Counted from the stretch's first letter, positions 19,676 to 28,973 are shown. The stretch: 64,000 nt of DNA from Psychromonas sp. SP041 (GCF_000470315.2 NZ_CBRF02000009.1:61034-125033); one strand, 5' to 3'. Translations and numbers: made by a program. The notes: a model not told the origin generated them from the sequence alone.

Positions 19676-19863
19676 TATCTAATTAACTCAGTGGCGATTC
19701 CACATCGATATTAAATAAGCCTTGTTAAATAGGTATTGTTAAATAGGTATTACTCTGCAAAAAGTTTTGTTAAAGGCACTTTAAATAGTGATGCACTACA
19801 AGAAATTCAAAATCAGTTACCATTTTAAAGCCATTAGAGAGATTAGAAAAAGGACATGAAGCA

Positions 19864-20784
19864 TTGAATATTGATACTAAATGGCTACAAGATTTTTTAG
19901 CACTAGCTGAATGGCAGCATTTTACACGTGCAGCAGAAGCGCGTCATATTACACAACCCGCCTTTGGCCGCCATATTCGTTCCCTAGAGAAAGCGGTTGG
20001 TAAAACATTAATTGATCGCGCAACGACGCCAATCAGCTTAACGCCAGCAGGACGTCAGTTTAAAAACATAGCCTATAACATGATTTCACAAATGGAAGAT
20101 GGCTTAAACCTACTTAATAACATTGAAAAACCACTGTCTAATCCGATACGAATTGCTAGTCCACATTCGCTATCATCGCCTATTTTACTAGACCTCATTG
20201 AACATAACAGTCTTGAACAACAACGTTTTTCTATTGATATTCTACGAGTAGACTTTGCAATGCAATCACTGATGGATGGTAATTGTGACTTCTTTCTTGG
20301 TTTTGAGATTTTATCTTTATTACAACCACCCTTTCAAAATATTAAAATTGGCCATGGTAACTTCTTGTTAACCTCTTTAGCAGATAAAGAAGGTAAACCA
20401 TTATTTAACCCGCACATCAGCAATACGCCTATTATTGGTTATAGTGCAGAATCTTATAGCGCTCGATTGATTGAACAATATCAACCGGAAGTAACAAAGC
20501 TTAATACTTACCAAGTCTTTGAATCATCAATGTGTCATTTACATAAAGAGATGGCTTTACGCGGGAAAGGTATCGCCTGGCTACCCGATGCGCTGATTCA
20601 AGAAGAGCTAAAAGCAGGTAAATTAGTGGCAATTGAACCGCTTTTATATCGACTGCCTTATCAAATACGTTTGTACCGTAACCCCTCTCCCTTAAGAAAA
20701 GAAGCTGAAGATTTTTGGAAAAATATTAACCTTCAAGTGCAATCTGATTGGCAAATAAACTACCCATGGGAAGTCGATAGCTAG
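19864..20784 (+). CDS. LysR-family regulator, HypT-like, linked to purine genes
   Basis: 306 residues starting from TTG. AAAGGA lies 9 bp upstream; the nearby ATG at 19857 runs into a stop after three codons, so TTG is the only workable start. HTH: WLQDFLALAEWQHFTRAAEARHITQPAFGRHIRSLEKAVG. The sequence follows E. coli HypT (YjiE) along its length, for example IASPHSL near residue 98 and GKGIAWLPDALIQEELKAGKLV near 240. HypT senses hypochlorite, but this copy sits 120 bp before a purine deaminase and permease, so a purine-related effector is at least as likely. Confidence 0.82.
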   Translation: MNIDTKWLQDFLALAEWQHFTRAAEARHITQPAFGRHIRSLEKAVGKTLIDRATTPISLTPAGRQFKNIAYNMISQMEDGLNLLNNIEKPLSNPIRIASPHSLSSPILLDLIEHNSLEQQRFSIDILRVDFAMQSLMDGNCDFFLGFEILSLLQPPFQNIKIGHGNFLLTSLADKEGKPLFNPHISNTPIIGYSAESYSARLIEQYQPEVTKLNTYQVFESSMCHLHKEMALRGKGIAWLPDALIQEELKAGKLVAIEPLLYRLPYQIRLYRNPSPLRKEAEDFWKNINLQVQSDWQINYPWEVDS

Positions 20785-20917
20785 CCTTTTTACAGCACTA
20801 AAATTAAAAATCAATGCCGAAACAGCACTAACATGTCGTTATTTGCATTTAACATTAAAGGCCAACAAGCAGATACTCTCTTAATCTATGCATTTTTATT
20901 AAATGATTAAGGCAGCT

Positions 20918-22018
20918 ATGAGTTCACCTTCTATTACGTTAGATCAGTTTTATCATCAATTTCCTAAAGCCGACCTTCACTATCATCTACTCGGTGGCGT
21001 AAGACTTGAAACCATGCTCGCGTTTGCTGATAAATATCACGTTGAATTATCGGAATTTGATGCTAAATGTTATTACCGTGCTCATCAAGGTCAAACAGGT
21101 ATCGCTAAAGGCGGTATTGAAGCACTGACATTGTTATACCAGTTAATGCGTGAACCAGAAGATTACATTCGCGTATTAATTGAAGTCGCAGAAGATGCAC
21201 ATGCCTGTGGCGTTCGCTATATCGAAACATTCTGGAATCCAAGTGATACTGAATTAACTTACCAACAAGTCACAGAAGCGTTAGCACAAGCGATTGACTA
21301 TGTAGAACAAGAGATGGGATTGATCATTCGCTTAATTCCCTCTATCAACCGTGAAAAATCTCCAGAAGTTGCCGTTGAATTAATTGAGCAAATGATTACT
21401 TTTCCGCACCCTTATGTTCTAGGACTTGGCATCGACTATAAAGAACATCAAGCGCCCGTTGAGCATTTTTGGAAAGCCTATTCTCTTGCAAAACAACATG
21501 ACTTGAAACTGACAGCACATTGTTCAGAGTTTGGTTTACATTGGCGAAATGTTGAGACAGGTATTGAACTGATTAACGTTGACCGTATCGACCATGGTTA
21601 CACGATTATTGATAACCCAGCACTCACAGAAAAATACGCACAACAAGGTATTCCGTTTACCGTCATTCCATCAAACACCTTCTATTACAAGAAATGGCCA
21701 GATCATCGTGATTGGGCAGAAAAGCACCCTATACGCGACATGGCGAAAGCAGGCCTGAATATTATCCCTTGTACCGATGATTGGCATATTCACAATACCA
21801 CCAGCGCTAACTGCTATCGAGTCATGGTTGAAGATTTTGGTTTCGACTTAACCAGCTTACGACACATGATGATCAATAGCATTGAAGCAAGTTGGGCACC
21901 ACAACACATAAAAACACGATGGCTAGCTGAATGGGCTTTAGCATTTGACTCACTCAGATCATGTTTATCAGAACAACCTGTTACAACAGAAGCACAACTA
22001 ATTAAATACCGACGCTAA
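20918..22018 (+). CDS. Adenosine deaminase-like metallo-hydrolase
   Basis: Amidohydrolase-fold enzyme that probably deaminates adenine nucleosides or a related base. Zinc ligands are seen in KADLHYHLLGG (H-x-H), TAHCSEFG and the C-terminal TDDWHIHN; VDRIDHGYTI holds the catalytic His. Classical adenosine deaminases have HAGE and SDDP/TDDP at two of these places, while this protein has HCSE and TDDW, keeping the catalytic Glu and Asp pair but altering the pocket. Two starts exist: 20903 and 20918; AAGG lies about 7 bp before 20918, so I prefer that one (366 residues). It is 27 bp upstream of a purine permease gene, so the two probably form an operon. The exact substrate is uncertain. Confidence 0.78.
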   Translation: MSSPSITLDQFYHQFPKADLHYHLLGGVRLETMLAFADKYHVELSEFDAKCYYRAHQGQTGIAKGGIEALTLLYQLMREPEDYIRVLIEVAEDAHACGVRYIETFWNPSDTELTYQQVTEALAQAIDYVEQEMGLIIRLIPSINREKSPEVAVELIEQMITFPHPYVLGLGIDYKEHQAPVEHFWKAYSLAKQHDLKLTAHCSEFGLHWRNVETGIELINVDRIDHGYTIIDNPALTEKYAQQGIPFTVIPSNTFYYKKWPDHRDWAEKHPIRDMAKAGLNIIPCTDDWHIHNTTSANCYRVMVEDFGFDLTSLRHMMINSIEASWAPQHIKTRWLAEWALAFDSLRSCLSEQPVTTEAQLIKYRR

Positions 22019-22045
22019 ATTAACCCCAAACTGAAAGGAAGCAAC

Positions 22046-23377
22046 ATGGACACAGTGACAAAAACATCTGGATTTAGCATCGCTAAATGGTTTGATTTTA
22101 AAGGTAATAAAACAAACTTAAAAACCGAAATTATTGCGGGATTTACCACCTTCGCCACCATGGCTTATATGGTTGCGGTTGTACCTGGTATGTTAAGTAA
22201 AGGAGGGATCCCTTTCGATAGCGCATTTACTGTGACTATTTTTATGACCGTAATAACCACCATTGCCATGGCACTCTACACCAACCGTCCTTTTGTATTA
22301 GGGCCTGGTCTTGGTAGTGTCGCTATCTTCTCTTATACGTTATTAGGTAACGATGTCCCTTTAAGTATTGCTGCAGGTATCGTCTTTATAAGTGGTGTCT
22401 TATTTATGCTTGTCTCATTCTTAGGTGTGCGAGACTTTGTTGTGCGTATCATTCCACAGAGTGTCAAAGTATCCGTAGGTGTAGGAATTGGTTTATTCAT
22501 CGCCTTACTTGGCTTTAAACAAGCAGGCATAGTTGTCGCAAACGCACGTAAAAATGTACTGGTTTTTGGTGACTTAGCAACAATGGAAGTTTTATTGGCC
22601 ATTGTTGGTTTCTTTTTGGTGTTGTTTTTTACATCACGTAACATTAAAGGTGGCATCATCATCTCAGTGCTTATTATTACCTTAGTCAGCATTCCATTAG
22701 GTATTACCAGCGTTCCCGACCACTTATTCCAAATGCCAGGTAGCATGGACGGAATGATGTTTGAACTCGATGTTATAGGTGCTCTTAGCCCTGTGTATTT
22801 ACCTTTTTTACTGGCGTTCTTTATTCCAGATTTTTTCTCCACTTTAGGGGCGCTTTTAGGGTTAGGTTCACAAGCGGGTTACCTAGATAAAGATGGAAAT
22901 TTACCCGGTATAGAGAAAAACTTCCATGTAGATTCAACAGCCACAACCGTCGGTGCATTATTTGCCTGCCCAGTGTTAACAACTTACTTAGAAAGTGCCG
23001 CAGGCGTAGAGTCAGGTGGTCGAACTGGTTTTACCGCGTTAGTCACCGCGGCTTGTTTTACGCTTATTTTATTCTTAGCGCCATTGGCTGCGATGACTCC
23101 TACAGCTGCAACAGCTCCCGTGTTAATGTACATTGGTATCATTATGATGGGCTCAATGCGAAAAGTGAATTACGATGATGTGTGTGAGTATCTACCCGCT
23201 TTTGTATGTGTTGCCGTCAGTATCTTCAGTTTTAACGCCGGTAATGGTATTGCAGCAGCGATGTTAGTTTATGCTTTCTTGAAATTGGCAACAGGACGAT
23301 ACAAAGAAGATCATTGGTCAATTTACTTAATTGCATCATCTATGATTTACTATTTTTATATTGTTTCGGCTCACTAA
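22046..23377 (+). CDS. NCS2/AzgA-like purine permease
   Basis: Inner-membrane nucleobase transporter of 443 residues, resembling AzgA-type hypoxanthine/guanine/adenine permeases. Recognisable segments are IIAGFTTFATMAYMVAVVPGML (about 30-51), LGPGLGSVAIFSY and IIPQSVKVSVGVGIGLFIALLGFKQAGI, with LTTYLESAAGVESGGRTGFTALV (about 315-337) in the second core region. AAAGGAAG lies 7 bp before the ATG. It follows the deaminase gene closely and is ended by a strong hairpin, so together they look like a purine uptake and deamination unit. Confidence 0.88.
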   Translation: MDTVTKTSGFSIAKWFDFKGNKTNLKTEIIAGFTTFATMAYMVAVVPGMLSKGGIPFDSAFTVTIFMTVITTIAMALYTNRPFVLGPGLGSVAIFSYTLLGNDVPLSIAAGIVFISGVLFMLVSFLGVRDFVVRIIPQSVKVSVGVGIGLFIALLGFKQAGIVVANARKNVLVFGDLATMEVLLAIVGFFLVLFFTSRNIKGGIIISVLIITLVSIPLGITSVPDHLFQMPGSMDGMMFELDVIGALSPVYLPFLLAFFIPDFFSTLGALLGLGSQAGYLDKDGNLPGIEKNFHVDSTATTVGALFACPVLTTYLESAAGVESGGRTGFTALVTAACFTLILFLAPLAAMTPTAATAPVLMYIGIIMMGSMRKVNYDDVCEYLPAFVCVAVSIFSFNAGNGIAAAMLVYAFLKLATGRYKEDHWSIYLIASSMIYYFYIVSAH

Positions 23378-23410
23378 AAAATAACCTGATTAATCAACTT
23401 TAGTATATAA

Positions 23411-23459
23411 AAAAGGGACATACCGTTAGCATTATTAAATGCTTGTATGTCTCTTTTTA
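23411..23459 (+). terminator. Rho-independent terminator after the purine operon
   Basis: AAAAGGGACATAC pairs with GTATGTCTCTTTT (one G-T wobble); inside it AGCATT and AATGCT extend the structure. The arm ends in five T residues. It lies about 35 bp after the permease stop. Confidence 0.88.
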
Positions 23460-23673
23460 GTTTCTGACTTCTTCATATATCTAACAAAGCCCCTTCCACA
23501 TAATTACTTATGATCAGAAATACGTTTCGTATTATTATTTGAATCTAAGTTATTGATAAAATAATAAAAAATATAAATTTATTTTTTATTATACTTGTGA
23601 GGAAATTAAAATATAGAGAATCGAGCAGTCGATGAGGTAATTAGCGTAATTGAAATGAATGATATTTGAATTT

Positions 23674-24027
23674 TTATACAAAAACGATGATAAGTGATGG
23701 AATATTCGGTGTGTGATAGATAGCCAACGCCCAATCAGCCATTGGTATTTGCTTTCGAGATGAAGCTTTAAATGCAGGGTAAGATAAAAAAGCTAAGAAA
23801 ATAGCAAAACCCAAATGGATAGATCTCGCTTCCCCACTTGAGAATACACCCCAACCAAATGTAAAAGGTAAAGGAGAAGCAATCCAGATCTGAAATAGAG
23901 CCCACACTAACGCAACACCAGCCATCAGTTTTAGTATTGAAGTACTGGTTGGGTTTCGTCCACCAGTGTCGGTAGAAGCAACAAGATCTTGCAGTTCCTC
24001 GTCGCTCATTAACGTTTTTTCAGTCAT
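23674..24027 (-). pseudogene. TRAP transporter fused permease, N-terminal fragment
   Basis: The 117 residues match only the start of the large fused 4TM/12TM TRAP permease that pairs with TAXI binding proteins: TGGRNPTSTSILKLMAGVALVWALFQIWIASPLPFTFGWGVFSSGEARSIHLGFAIFLAFLSYPAF and then IPMADWALA. Full proteins are over 600 residues. After ALA the sequence changes to IYHTPNIPSLIIVFV and stops, so most of the gene is deleted. No further permease sequence is visible down to the purine terminator. The TAXI binding protein lies upstream on the same strand. Confidence 0.85.
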
Positions 24028-24097
24028 CAGAAATTTTCTATTGGTAACTGCATTTTTAAAATTAAATTATTCTATATGATGCATATTTAATGTTCTT

Positions 24098-24136
24098 TAT
24101 ACCCAAGCTACTTCGAGTTAAAGCAGCTTGGGTATA
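24098..24136. repeat. Palindromic element between TAXI gene and permease fragment
   Basis: TATACCCAAGCT (24098-24109) and AGCTTGGGTATA (24125-24136) form a perfect 12-bp stem with a 15-nt loop. Similar CCCAAGCT...AGCTTGGG palindromes are dispersed in related marine genomes as I recall, so it may be a short repetitive palindrome rather than a gene-specific site. Confidence 0.6.
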
Positions 24137-24154
24137 TTTCATTTTAAAAATGAA

Positions 24155-24182
24155 AAAGCGAAAGTATCAATACTTCCGCTTT
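24155..24182 (-). terminator. Terminator after the TAXI binding-protein gene
   Basis: On the minus strand AAAGCGGAAGTAT and ATACTTTCGCTTT form a stem with one mismatch, followed by TTTTTCATTTTT-like T-rich sequence. It begins 18 bp after the stop codon. Confidence 0.75.
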
Positions 24183-24200
24183 ATTTAGTTTACTGCTGAA

Positions 24201-25166
24201 TTACATCCAGCCTTTTTCTTTGTAATAACGTACTGCGCCTTCATGAAGAGGGGCTGATAGATTTTTTGTGATCATATCGCTTTCTTTTAGGTTAGCAAAA
24301 GCAGGATGCATTTTTTTGAAACGTTTAAAGTTTTCAAATACAGCTTTAACCATTTGGTACACTACTTCTGGATCTGTATTGGTTGTACTGACAAACGTTG
24401 CAGCGACACCAAATGTAACCGTATCTGTATCCGTACCTTTGTACATGCCACCAGGAATAGTCGTCAATGCATAATAAGGATTATCAGCTGCTAATGCTTG
24501 CGTCTCTGCATTATCTACCGGTACGACAATCGCATCACAAGTAGTCGTTGCTTCTTGTGTAAAGCCATTTGGATGTCCAGCAGTGAAGATAATTGCATCT
24601 ACTTTACCATCACATAAAGCGGCAGATTGTTCTGATGACTTAAGCTCAGATGCAACGGCAAAATCATCCATTGTCCAACCCATTTTATCCATAACAATTT
24701 CCATGGTACCGCGCGACCCTGAGCCTGGGTTACCTACATTTACTTTTTTACCTTTCAGATCTGCAAATGTCTTGATACCAGAGTCAGTGCGAGCAACAAC
24801 AGTGAACGGTTCTGCATAAACAGAGAAAACAGAGCGTAGCTCTTTATATGCACCATCTGGGAATTGATCAGGTGCAGTACCGTTATAAGCGTGGAATTGC
24901 CAATCAGATTGAGCGACCCCCATATCCAGATTACCAGAGCGCAGACCATTAATATTAGTCACTGATCCGCCAGTAGTATGTGTACAGTTTATATCGTGAT
25001 TCGCTGTGCCTTTATTGACTAAGCGACAAATTGCCCCACCAACCTGATAATAAACACCTGTTTGACCACCAGTACCAATAACAACATGCTTAGTCTGAGC
25101 CATAGCAGATGTTGCCATTAAGGTTGCGCCTGCGATTGCAGTAATCGCTAGTTTTTTAATAAACAT
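24201..25166 (-). CDS. TAXI-family TRAP transporter substrate-binding protein
   Basis: Periplasmic binding protein for a TRAP transporter, 321 residues. The signal peptide is MFIKKLAITAIAGATLMATSAMAQ; the mature part begins TKHVVIGTGGQTGVYYQVGGAICRLVN, the TAXI hallmark, and continues with LKGKKVNVGNPGSGSRGTMEIVMDKMGW. The frame opens 15 codons earlier, but AAAGGA lies 7 bp before the ATG at 25166 and the signal peptide starts there. TAXI proteins bind dicarboxylates or amino acids such as glutamate. Its permease gene downstream is truncated, so the protein probably has no local partner. Confidence 0.9.
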   Translation of the reverse strand: MFIKKLAITAIAGATLMATSAMAQTKHVVIGTGGQTGVYYQVGGAICRLVNKGTANHDINCTHTTGGSVTNINGLRSGNLDMGVAQSDWQFHAYNGTAPDQFPDGAYKELRSVFSVYAEPFTVVARTDSGIKTFADLKGKKVNVGNPGSGSRGTMEIVMDKMGWTMDDFAVASELKSSEQSAALCDGKVDAIIFTAGHPNGFTQEATTTCDAIVVPVDNAETQALAADNPYYALTTIPGGMYKGTDTDTVTFGVAATFVSTTNTDPEVVYQMVKAVFENFKRFKKMHPAFANLKESDMITKNLSAPLHEGAVRYYKEKGWM

Positions 25167-25406
25167 ATTAATTCCTTTCTTTAATTTGTTTTCAATATTT
25201 TCCTGTTTCATCCCTACTTATTTATCTTCAACAAGTTACCTAGCAAAACGATATTAGCCTTTAATACTGGATAGACTTGTAAACTCCAGCCGTCATAATT
25301 GAAGGCAGGGTCATAAGATAGTTAAGAACAAACAGAAATCGAAATAATGTTAGTTGAATATAAAACGCTAAATTAGCTATTATTTAACCATTCATTTGAA
25401 TTGTAT

Positions 25407-25526
25407 TTATGCGTTTATGTCGGTAGACAACTCATAGTCACCGGCAACAAAATACGCTAAAGATATTGCTACAACCCCAGCTCTATTTTCTTTATTTTTG
25501 ATCTCTTTTGGTACGTCTATTTTCAT
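25407..25526 (-). pseudogene. Alanine dehydrogenase remnant (39 codons)
   Basis: From ATG at 25526 the frame reads MKIDVPKEIKNKENRAGVVAI, which matches the N-terminus of alanine dehydrogenase (M-x-I-G-V-P-K-E-I-K-N-x-E-x-R-V-G). It then stops after 39 residues, while full enzymes have about 370. The last part, GDYELSTDINA, could come from the C-terminal end after an internal deletion, but that is a guess. AAGGAG lies 6 bp before the ATG, so the short frame may still be translated. It lies between the aminotransferase and TAXI genes on the same strand. Confidence 0.7.
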
Positions 25527-25574
25527 TTTCTACTCCTTGAAATGTTAATGTTAACGGTTAAATTAATAGTTATA

Positions 25575-26867
25575 TTAACTATCTGACTTATTACAAAGTT
25601 CTTCGGTTATTTTTAAAAATTCTTCTATATCTTGTAGACTATGGCAGTGAATAGGCGATACCCGGATAGCCCCCTTTAAGCCAAAGGATTCAAGCATTCT
25701 TGATGAGTAAGGACTTGATAAAAGACGTTCAAAAGTAATAACGCCTGCTTCCTCATACATCTCTACTGCTTTTTTATACTCTAGATTGTCAAAGCCAATG
25801 GCCATGATAAAATCTTTTTTGGTCAAATCATTACAATCCAGATAAGCATGAACACCTTCTATATGTCTAAGACCTTTTACCTTTCCCGTGCCTTCTAACA
25901 TCGCATTCATCAAGGCTCTTTCATGCAGTTTGATTCGATTCATTCCTTCGACAAAAAGTGCCCTTCTATTGTCTGAAGAGCTATACTGCTCACCTATCCA
26001 ACAGACATAATTAATAACTTCTGTAAGTGCTGCAAAATGCGCAGGCGCTGGGCTTCCGAGTTGCCAGAATTCATGTGGTTTAGCAATTAATTTATTGTGA
26101 GGTATTTTGGAAAGTCTTTCAGAAACATAACCTACGCCAAAACCACGAGGGCCAAAAAATTTATAGGGAGCAAAGTTAATCCCGTCAACGGGTACTTTAG
26201 TGACGTCAATAATCCCATGGGGAGCATGCTGAACTGCGTCTGCGATGATATAAAGATTTGGTTTTATTTTTCTAGCTTGTTCAACAATTTTTTCTTCATC
26301 TAGCAAAGCACCAGAAACATTTGATGCATACATAAAACACAGTAAACATGTATCTTCATCAATCAGTTTTGTAATTTCTTCAACATCCACACCGCCCGTC
26401 AAAGGGTTTGTTTTTGCTATTCTTAACTCCTTGCCGGTTTTTTCAGCATAGGAGACCATCGCGTCATAAGCTGATGGATGCTCTAACATAGTGGTAACAA
26501 CGTTGCTTCCTGGGACGTTCTCCATTACCGCTCTAACCATATCGAACATAACCATTGATGCAGTAAGCGATGTGACAATACTTCCGGAGTCAATATTGAG
26601 CATTGTTTCAATTGATTTATAACCCTCCTTTTGTATATCCATAAGCCATTTAGCTGTCTCATTACCATGCTCTGGACAATCGGGTAATTCATCTAACTTT
26701 CTAAATGTTTCACTTGCAGCTTTTAGTCTAAAAGCACCACCTGAATTATCGTAAAATAATCTTTTTTTATTCGTAATTGGATCTATATCCACATGATAAA
26801 ATTTTTCTTTGATCTCTTTTACCATTGAATCACTAAAAAACTCACCTTGCGGTACGTTGTAATTCAT
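25575..26867 (-). CDS. Class V PLP-dependent aminotransferase (unknown substrate)
   Basis: Fold-type I PLP enzyme of 430 residues in the cysteine desulfurase/class V group. The PLP Asp is in YIIADAVQHAPHGIIDV (about residue 208) and the Schiff-base Lys in NFAPYKFFGPRGFGVGYV (about 233). Desulfurases carry a catalytic Cys loop that I do not see, so transamination or lyase chemistry is more likely. An alanine dehydrogenase remnant follows, suggesting that the intact operon used pyruvate as amino acceptor and recycled alanine. AAAGGA sits 5-6 bp before the ATG. A LysR gene is divergent, 281 bp away. Confidence 0.75.
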   Translation of the reverse strand: MNYNVPQGEFFSDSMVKEIKEKFYHVDIDPITNKKRLFYDNSGGAFRLKAASETFRKLDELPDCPEHGNETAKWLMDIQKEGYKSIETMLNIDSGSIVTSLTASMVMFDMVRAVMENVPGSNVVTTMLEHPSAYDAMVSYAEKTGKELRIAKTNPLTGGVDVEEITKLIDEDTCLLCFMYASNVSGALLDEEKIVEQARKIKPNLYIIADAVQHAPHGIIDVTKVPVDGINFAPYKFFGPRGFGVGYVSERLSKIPHNKLIAKPHEFWQLGSPAPAHFAALTEVINYVCWIGEQYSSSDNRRALFVEGMNRIKLHERALMNAMLEGTGKVKGLRHIEGVHAYLDCNDLTKKDFIMAIGFDNLEYKKAVEMYEEAGVITFERLLSSPYSSRMLESFGLKGAIRVSPIHCHSLQDIEEFLKITEELCNKSDS

Positions 26868-27148
26868 TAATCCTTTCCTTTTAACTCATTGAATATAAAT
26901 ATTTAAAAAAGTATTTTGAACTGTTTCTCAGCATTTCGATATTTTGCCTTCAAACATTATTCATTTTATCAGGGCAACTCCTTAGAATCTGATACAGCAA
27001 CTACCCCCTAAAATTGTTGGTTATACGTTCAAAATCTGATTGGCTTTTAACCTAACAGCTTTAAAATAATTAAAATAATGAATTATATTGAGCTTATATA
27101 TTAAATGTTTTAATGTTTCATTTTTAATATATACGTTTAGGTAAAACT

Positions 27149-28093
27149 ATGAATCTTGAGCAGGTTGAAACTTTTTTGATGATCACAGAAACAAAAAACT
27201 TATCCTTAGCAGGTAAAAACTTGTTTATTTCTCAATCAGCAGTGAGTCATCGTATTCGTTGCTTAGAGGAAAAATTAAACTGCGAATTGCTAATAAGAGC
27301 GCGTGGTGAAAAGTTAGTGACACTGACACAAAAAGGTGAGGAATTTATAGAAATTGCAATGCGTTGGAAAGCGTTGTGGAACGAGACTAAACAGTGGTCA
27401 TTACAAGAATCTAAAATGAACTTAAGACTTGCAAGTATTGATAGTTTAAACACCTGTGTTTTTTCAAACCTATATAAAGAATTAATTCATAACCACAGTG
27501 CAGATGCTGACAATATTAATGGTAAAAATAGTCAAAAAAGTAGCACAATAACGCTCAATGTCAGCTCTCATTGGAGTAAAACCATTTATGAGTTAATTGA
27601 AAGCCATGATATCGATATTGGTTTTACACTTAATTCACTAAAATATCCAAATGCAATTGCGAAATCTTTGTTTAAATCAAGAGGTGTCGTTATTTCTTCA
27701 GTTTCATCCAAATATCCGGAATTAGTGCATCCGCATGATTTAAATACCGCCAATGAAATTCTCTTTTCAAGCATTCCTGAGTACCATATCTGGCATAATT
27801 TCTGGTGGGGAAATGATCAAAATGAATACTCCAGTGTTGACACTGTTTCATTATTATTCACTATTTTCGATCTTGAAGAAAAGTGGGCAATTGTCCCTGT
27901 TTGGATTGCCCGTGTATTTGAAAAAATTCACCCAGTTAAAATATCTGAAATTTCAGTAGCACCACCTGAATATGCCTGCTATCAAGTGACTAACCGCAAC
28001 CCTAAACCGAGTAAATTAAAAGCTATTGAGAAGTTTACTATTGCCTTAGAAACTTATATGAAAAAAGAGGTTTTTATTAATAGTGTGCAGTAA
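27149..28093 (+). CDS. LysR-family transcriptional regulator
   Basis: 314 residues. HTH: MNLEQVETFLMITETKNLSLAGKNLFISQSAVSHRIRCLEEKLNCELLIRARG, with a co-inducer domain of weaker similarity, closer to CysL/YeiE-like proteins in organisation. It is divergent from the class V aminotransferase and most likely controls that now-damaged catabolic operon. It appears intact, so it may be an orphan regulator or still control the aminotransferase. Confidence 0.85.
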   Translation: MNLEQVETFLMITETKNLSLAGKNLFISQSAVSHRIRCLEEKLNCELLIRARGEKLVTLTQKGEEFIEIAMRWKALWNETKQWSLQESKMNLRLASIDSLNTCVFSNLYKELIHNHSADADNINGKNSQKSSTITLNVSSHWSKTIYELIESHDIDIGFTLNSLKYPNAIAKSLFKSRGVVISSVSSKYPELVHPHDLNTANEILFSSIPEYHIWHNFWWGNDQNEYSSVDTVSLLFTIFDLEEKWAIVPVWIARVFEKIHPVKISEISVAPPEYACYQVTNRNPKPSKLKAIEKFTIALETYMKKEVFINSVQ

Positions 28094-28100
28094 TTTTAGG

Positions 28101-28137
28101 GATAAAGTATTAACAACATTTAATACTTTATCTTTTT
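28101..28137 (+). terminator. Rho-independent terminator after lysR
   Basis: GATAAAGTATTA (28101-28112) and TAATACTTTATC (28121-28132) form a perfect 12-bp stem with an 8-nt loop, followed by five T residues. The stem starts 8 bp after the stop codon. Confidence 0.93.
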
Positions 28138-28256
28138 GAATGTTATCCATTCATTTATAAACACCTTATTATTGTGAAGATTAATACGGTAAAAGATAAC
28201 ATCGTAAAAAGCATCGTAAAAACAAACAGCATGACCAAGACAACTAGAAAATCAAA

Positions 28257-28973
28257 TTAAACTTTTAACACTTTCAATAGTTCTACAAATTTTGTGTTTA
28301 ACTGTTCAGCTCGTGCTCTAATTGTGTAACACGTACTTCAAGGTTGTCTGCGAGTCATTTTGTAAAGAAGGAGTCACCATAGATTGTTGTTCGCTAGACT
28401 CTACATTGCAGGACAAAGTGTGATCTATATCTGAAAAGAGATGCATATATCTCGATTCTCTTGTGCCAGCTTCTCGAACGAGTTTTTAACTTTCGGGCAA
28501 TTGTTCAAGAGTCACTTCGACTTCACTCACATCATCAAAATCAGCTAAACGTTGGGTACGTGCTCGTAACTCTCCCGGTATTTGTCGGCCACGCAAAAAT
28601 AAAACACAAAGAATCGATTTTTGTAGTTCGGTTAATTGTAAATTTCCAAAAGTCGTATTACAAAACCGATGTTTATATTTATTAATTCGCCTAGAAGCCT
28701 CCGTATCAACAATTATACCAATGGAATTAAATAAGTGATCAAAAATTGCGCAGGAAAAATTAACACTAATAAGGCGTGAGTTGTAGAAGATAGTTGTTCT
28801 CACTTCAAAACTCAGAACGCAGTTAGAGGTAATTTTAACCAACAAGAATGATCACCTTATTAATTCTTTTGGTATTACTTGATTTAAATCTATTAATTCA
28901 TCGATAGTGTGTTGACTTCTTTTTCAAGCATCACGCCAATAATCCGAATTTGTAAGGTAGTTAGTATAATCAT
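28257..28973 (-). pseudogene. yceH: yceH (DUF480) pseudogene, split by a MITE and several frameshifts
   Basis: The minus strand starts at ATG 28973 with MIILTTLQIRIIGVMLEKEV, the YceH N-terminus, but reaches stops within 26 codons. Beyond the MITE it resumes as RRINKYKHRFCNTTFGNLQLTELQKSILCVLFLRGRQIPGELRARTQRLADFDDVSEVEVTLEQL, a classic YceH core. After a stop come REAGTRESRYMHLFS and, in shifted frames, DNLEVRVTQLEHEL and EQLNTKFVELLKVLK, which rebuild the coiled-coil tail. About 80 central residues are missing. The gene therefore carries a deletion, an insertion, stops and frameshifts and is dead. Confidence 0.9.
28716..28874. mobile_element. MITE copy 1 (159 bp), inside yceH
   Basis: Begins TACCAATGGAATTAAATAAG and ends AATTCTTTTGGTA. 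The outer ends are inverted: TACCAA/TTGGTA, with further pairing of AATTAAATAAGTGATCA against TGATCACCTTATTAATT. TTA flanks both sides (28713-28715 and 28875-28877), a 3-bp target duplication. It has no coding capacity and is almost identical to copies 2 and 3. Confidence 0.92.

Noticed and set aside
22333..22842. 169-codon minus-strand frame opposite the NCS2 permease gene
   Set aside because: It lies fully inside a well-supported membrane transporter gene, has no ribosome binding site and a Lys/Thr/Pro-rich composition typical of an antisense shadow.
28461..28685. 74-codon plus-strand frame
   Set aside because: It is the complement of the yceH pseudogene, which explains the sequence better.
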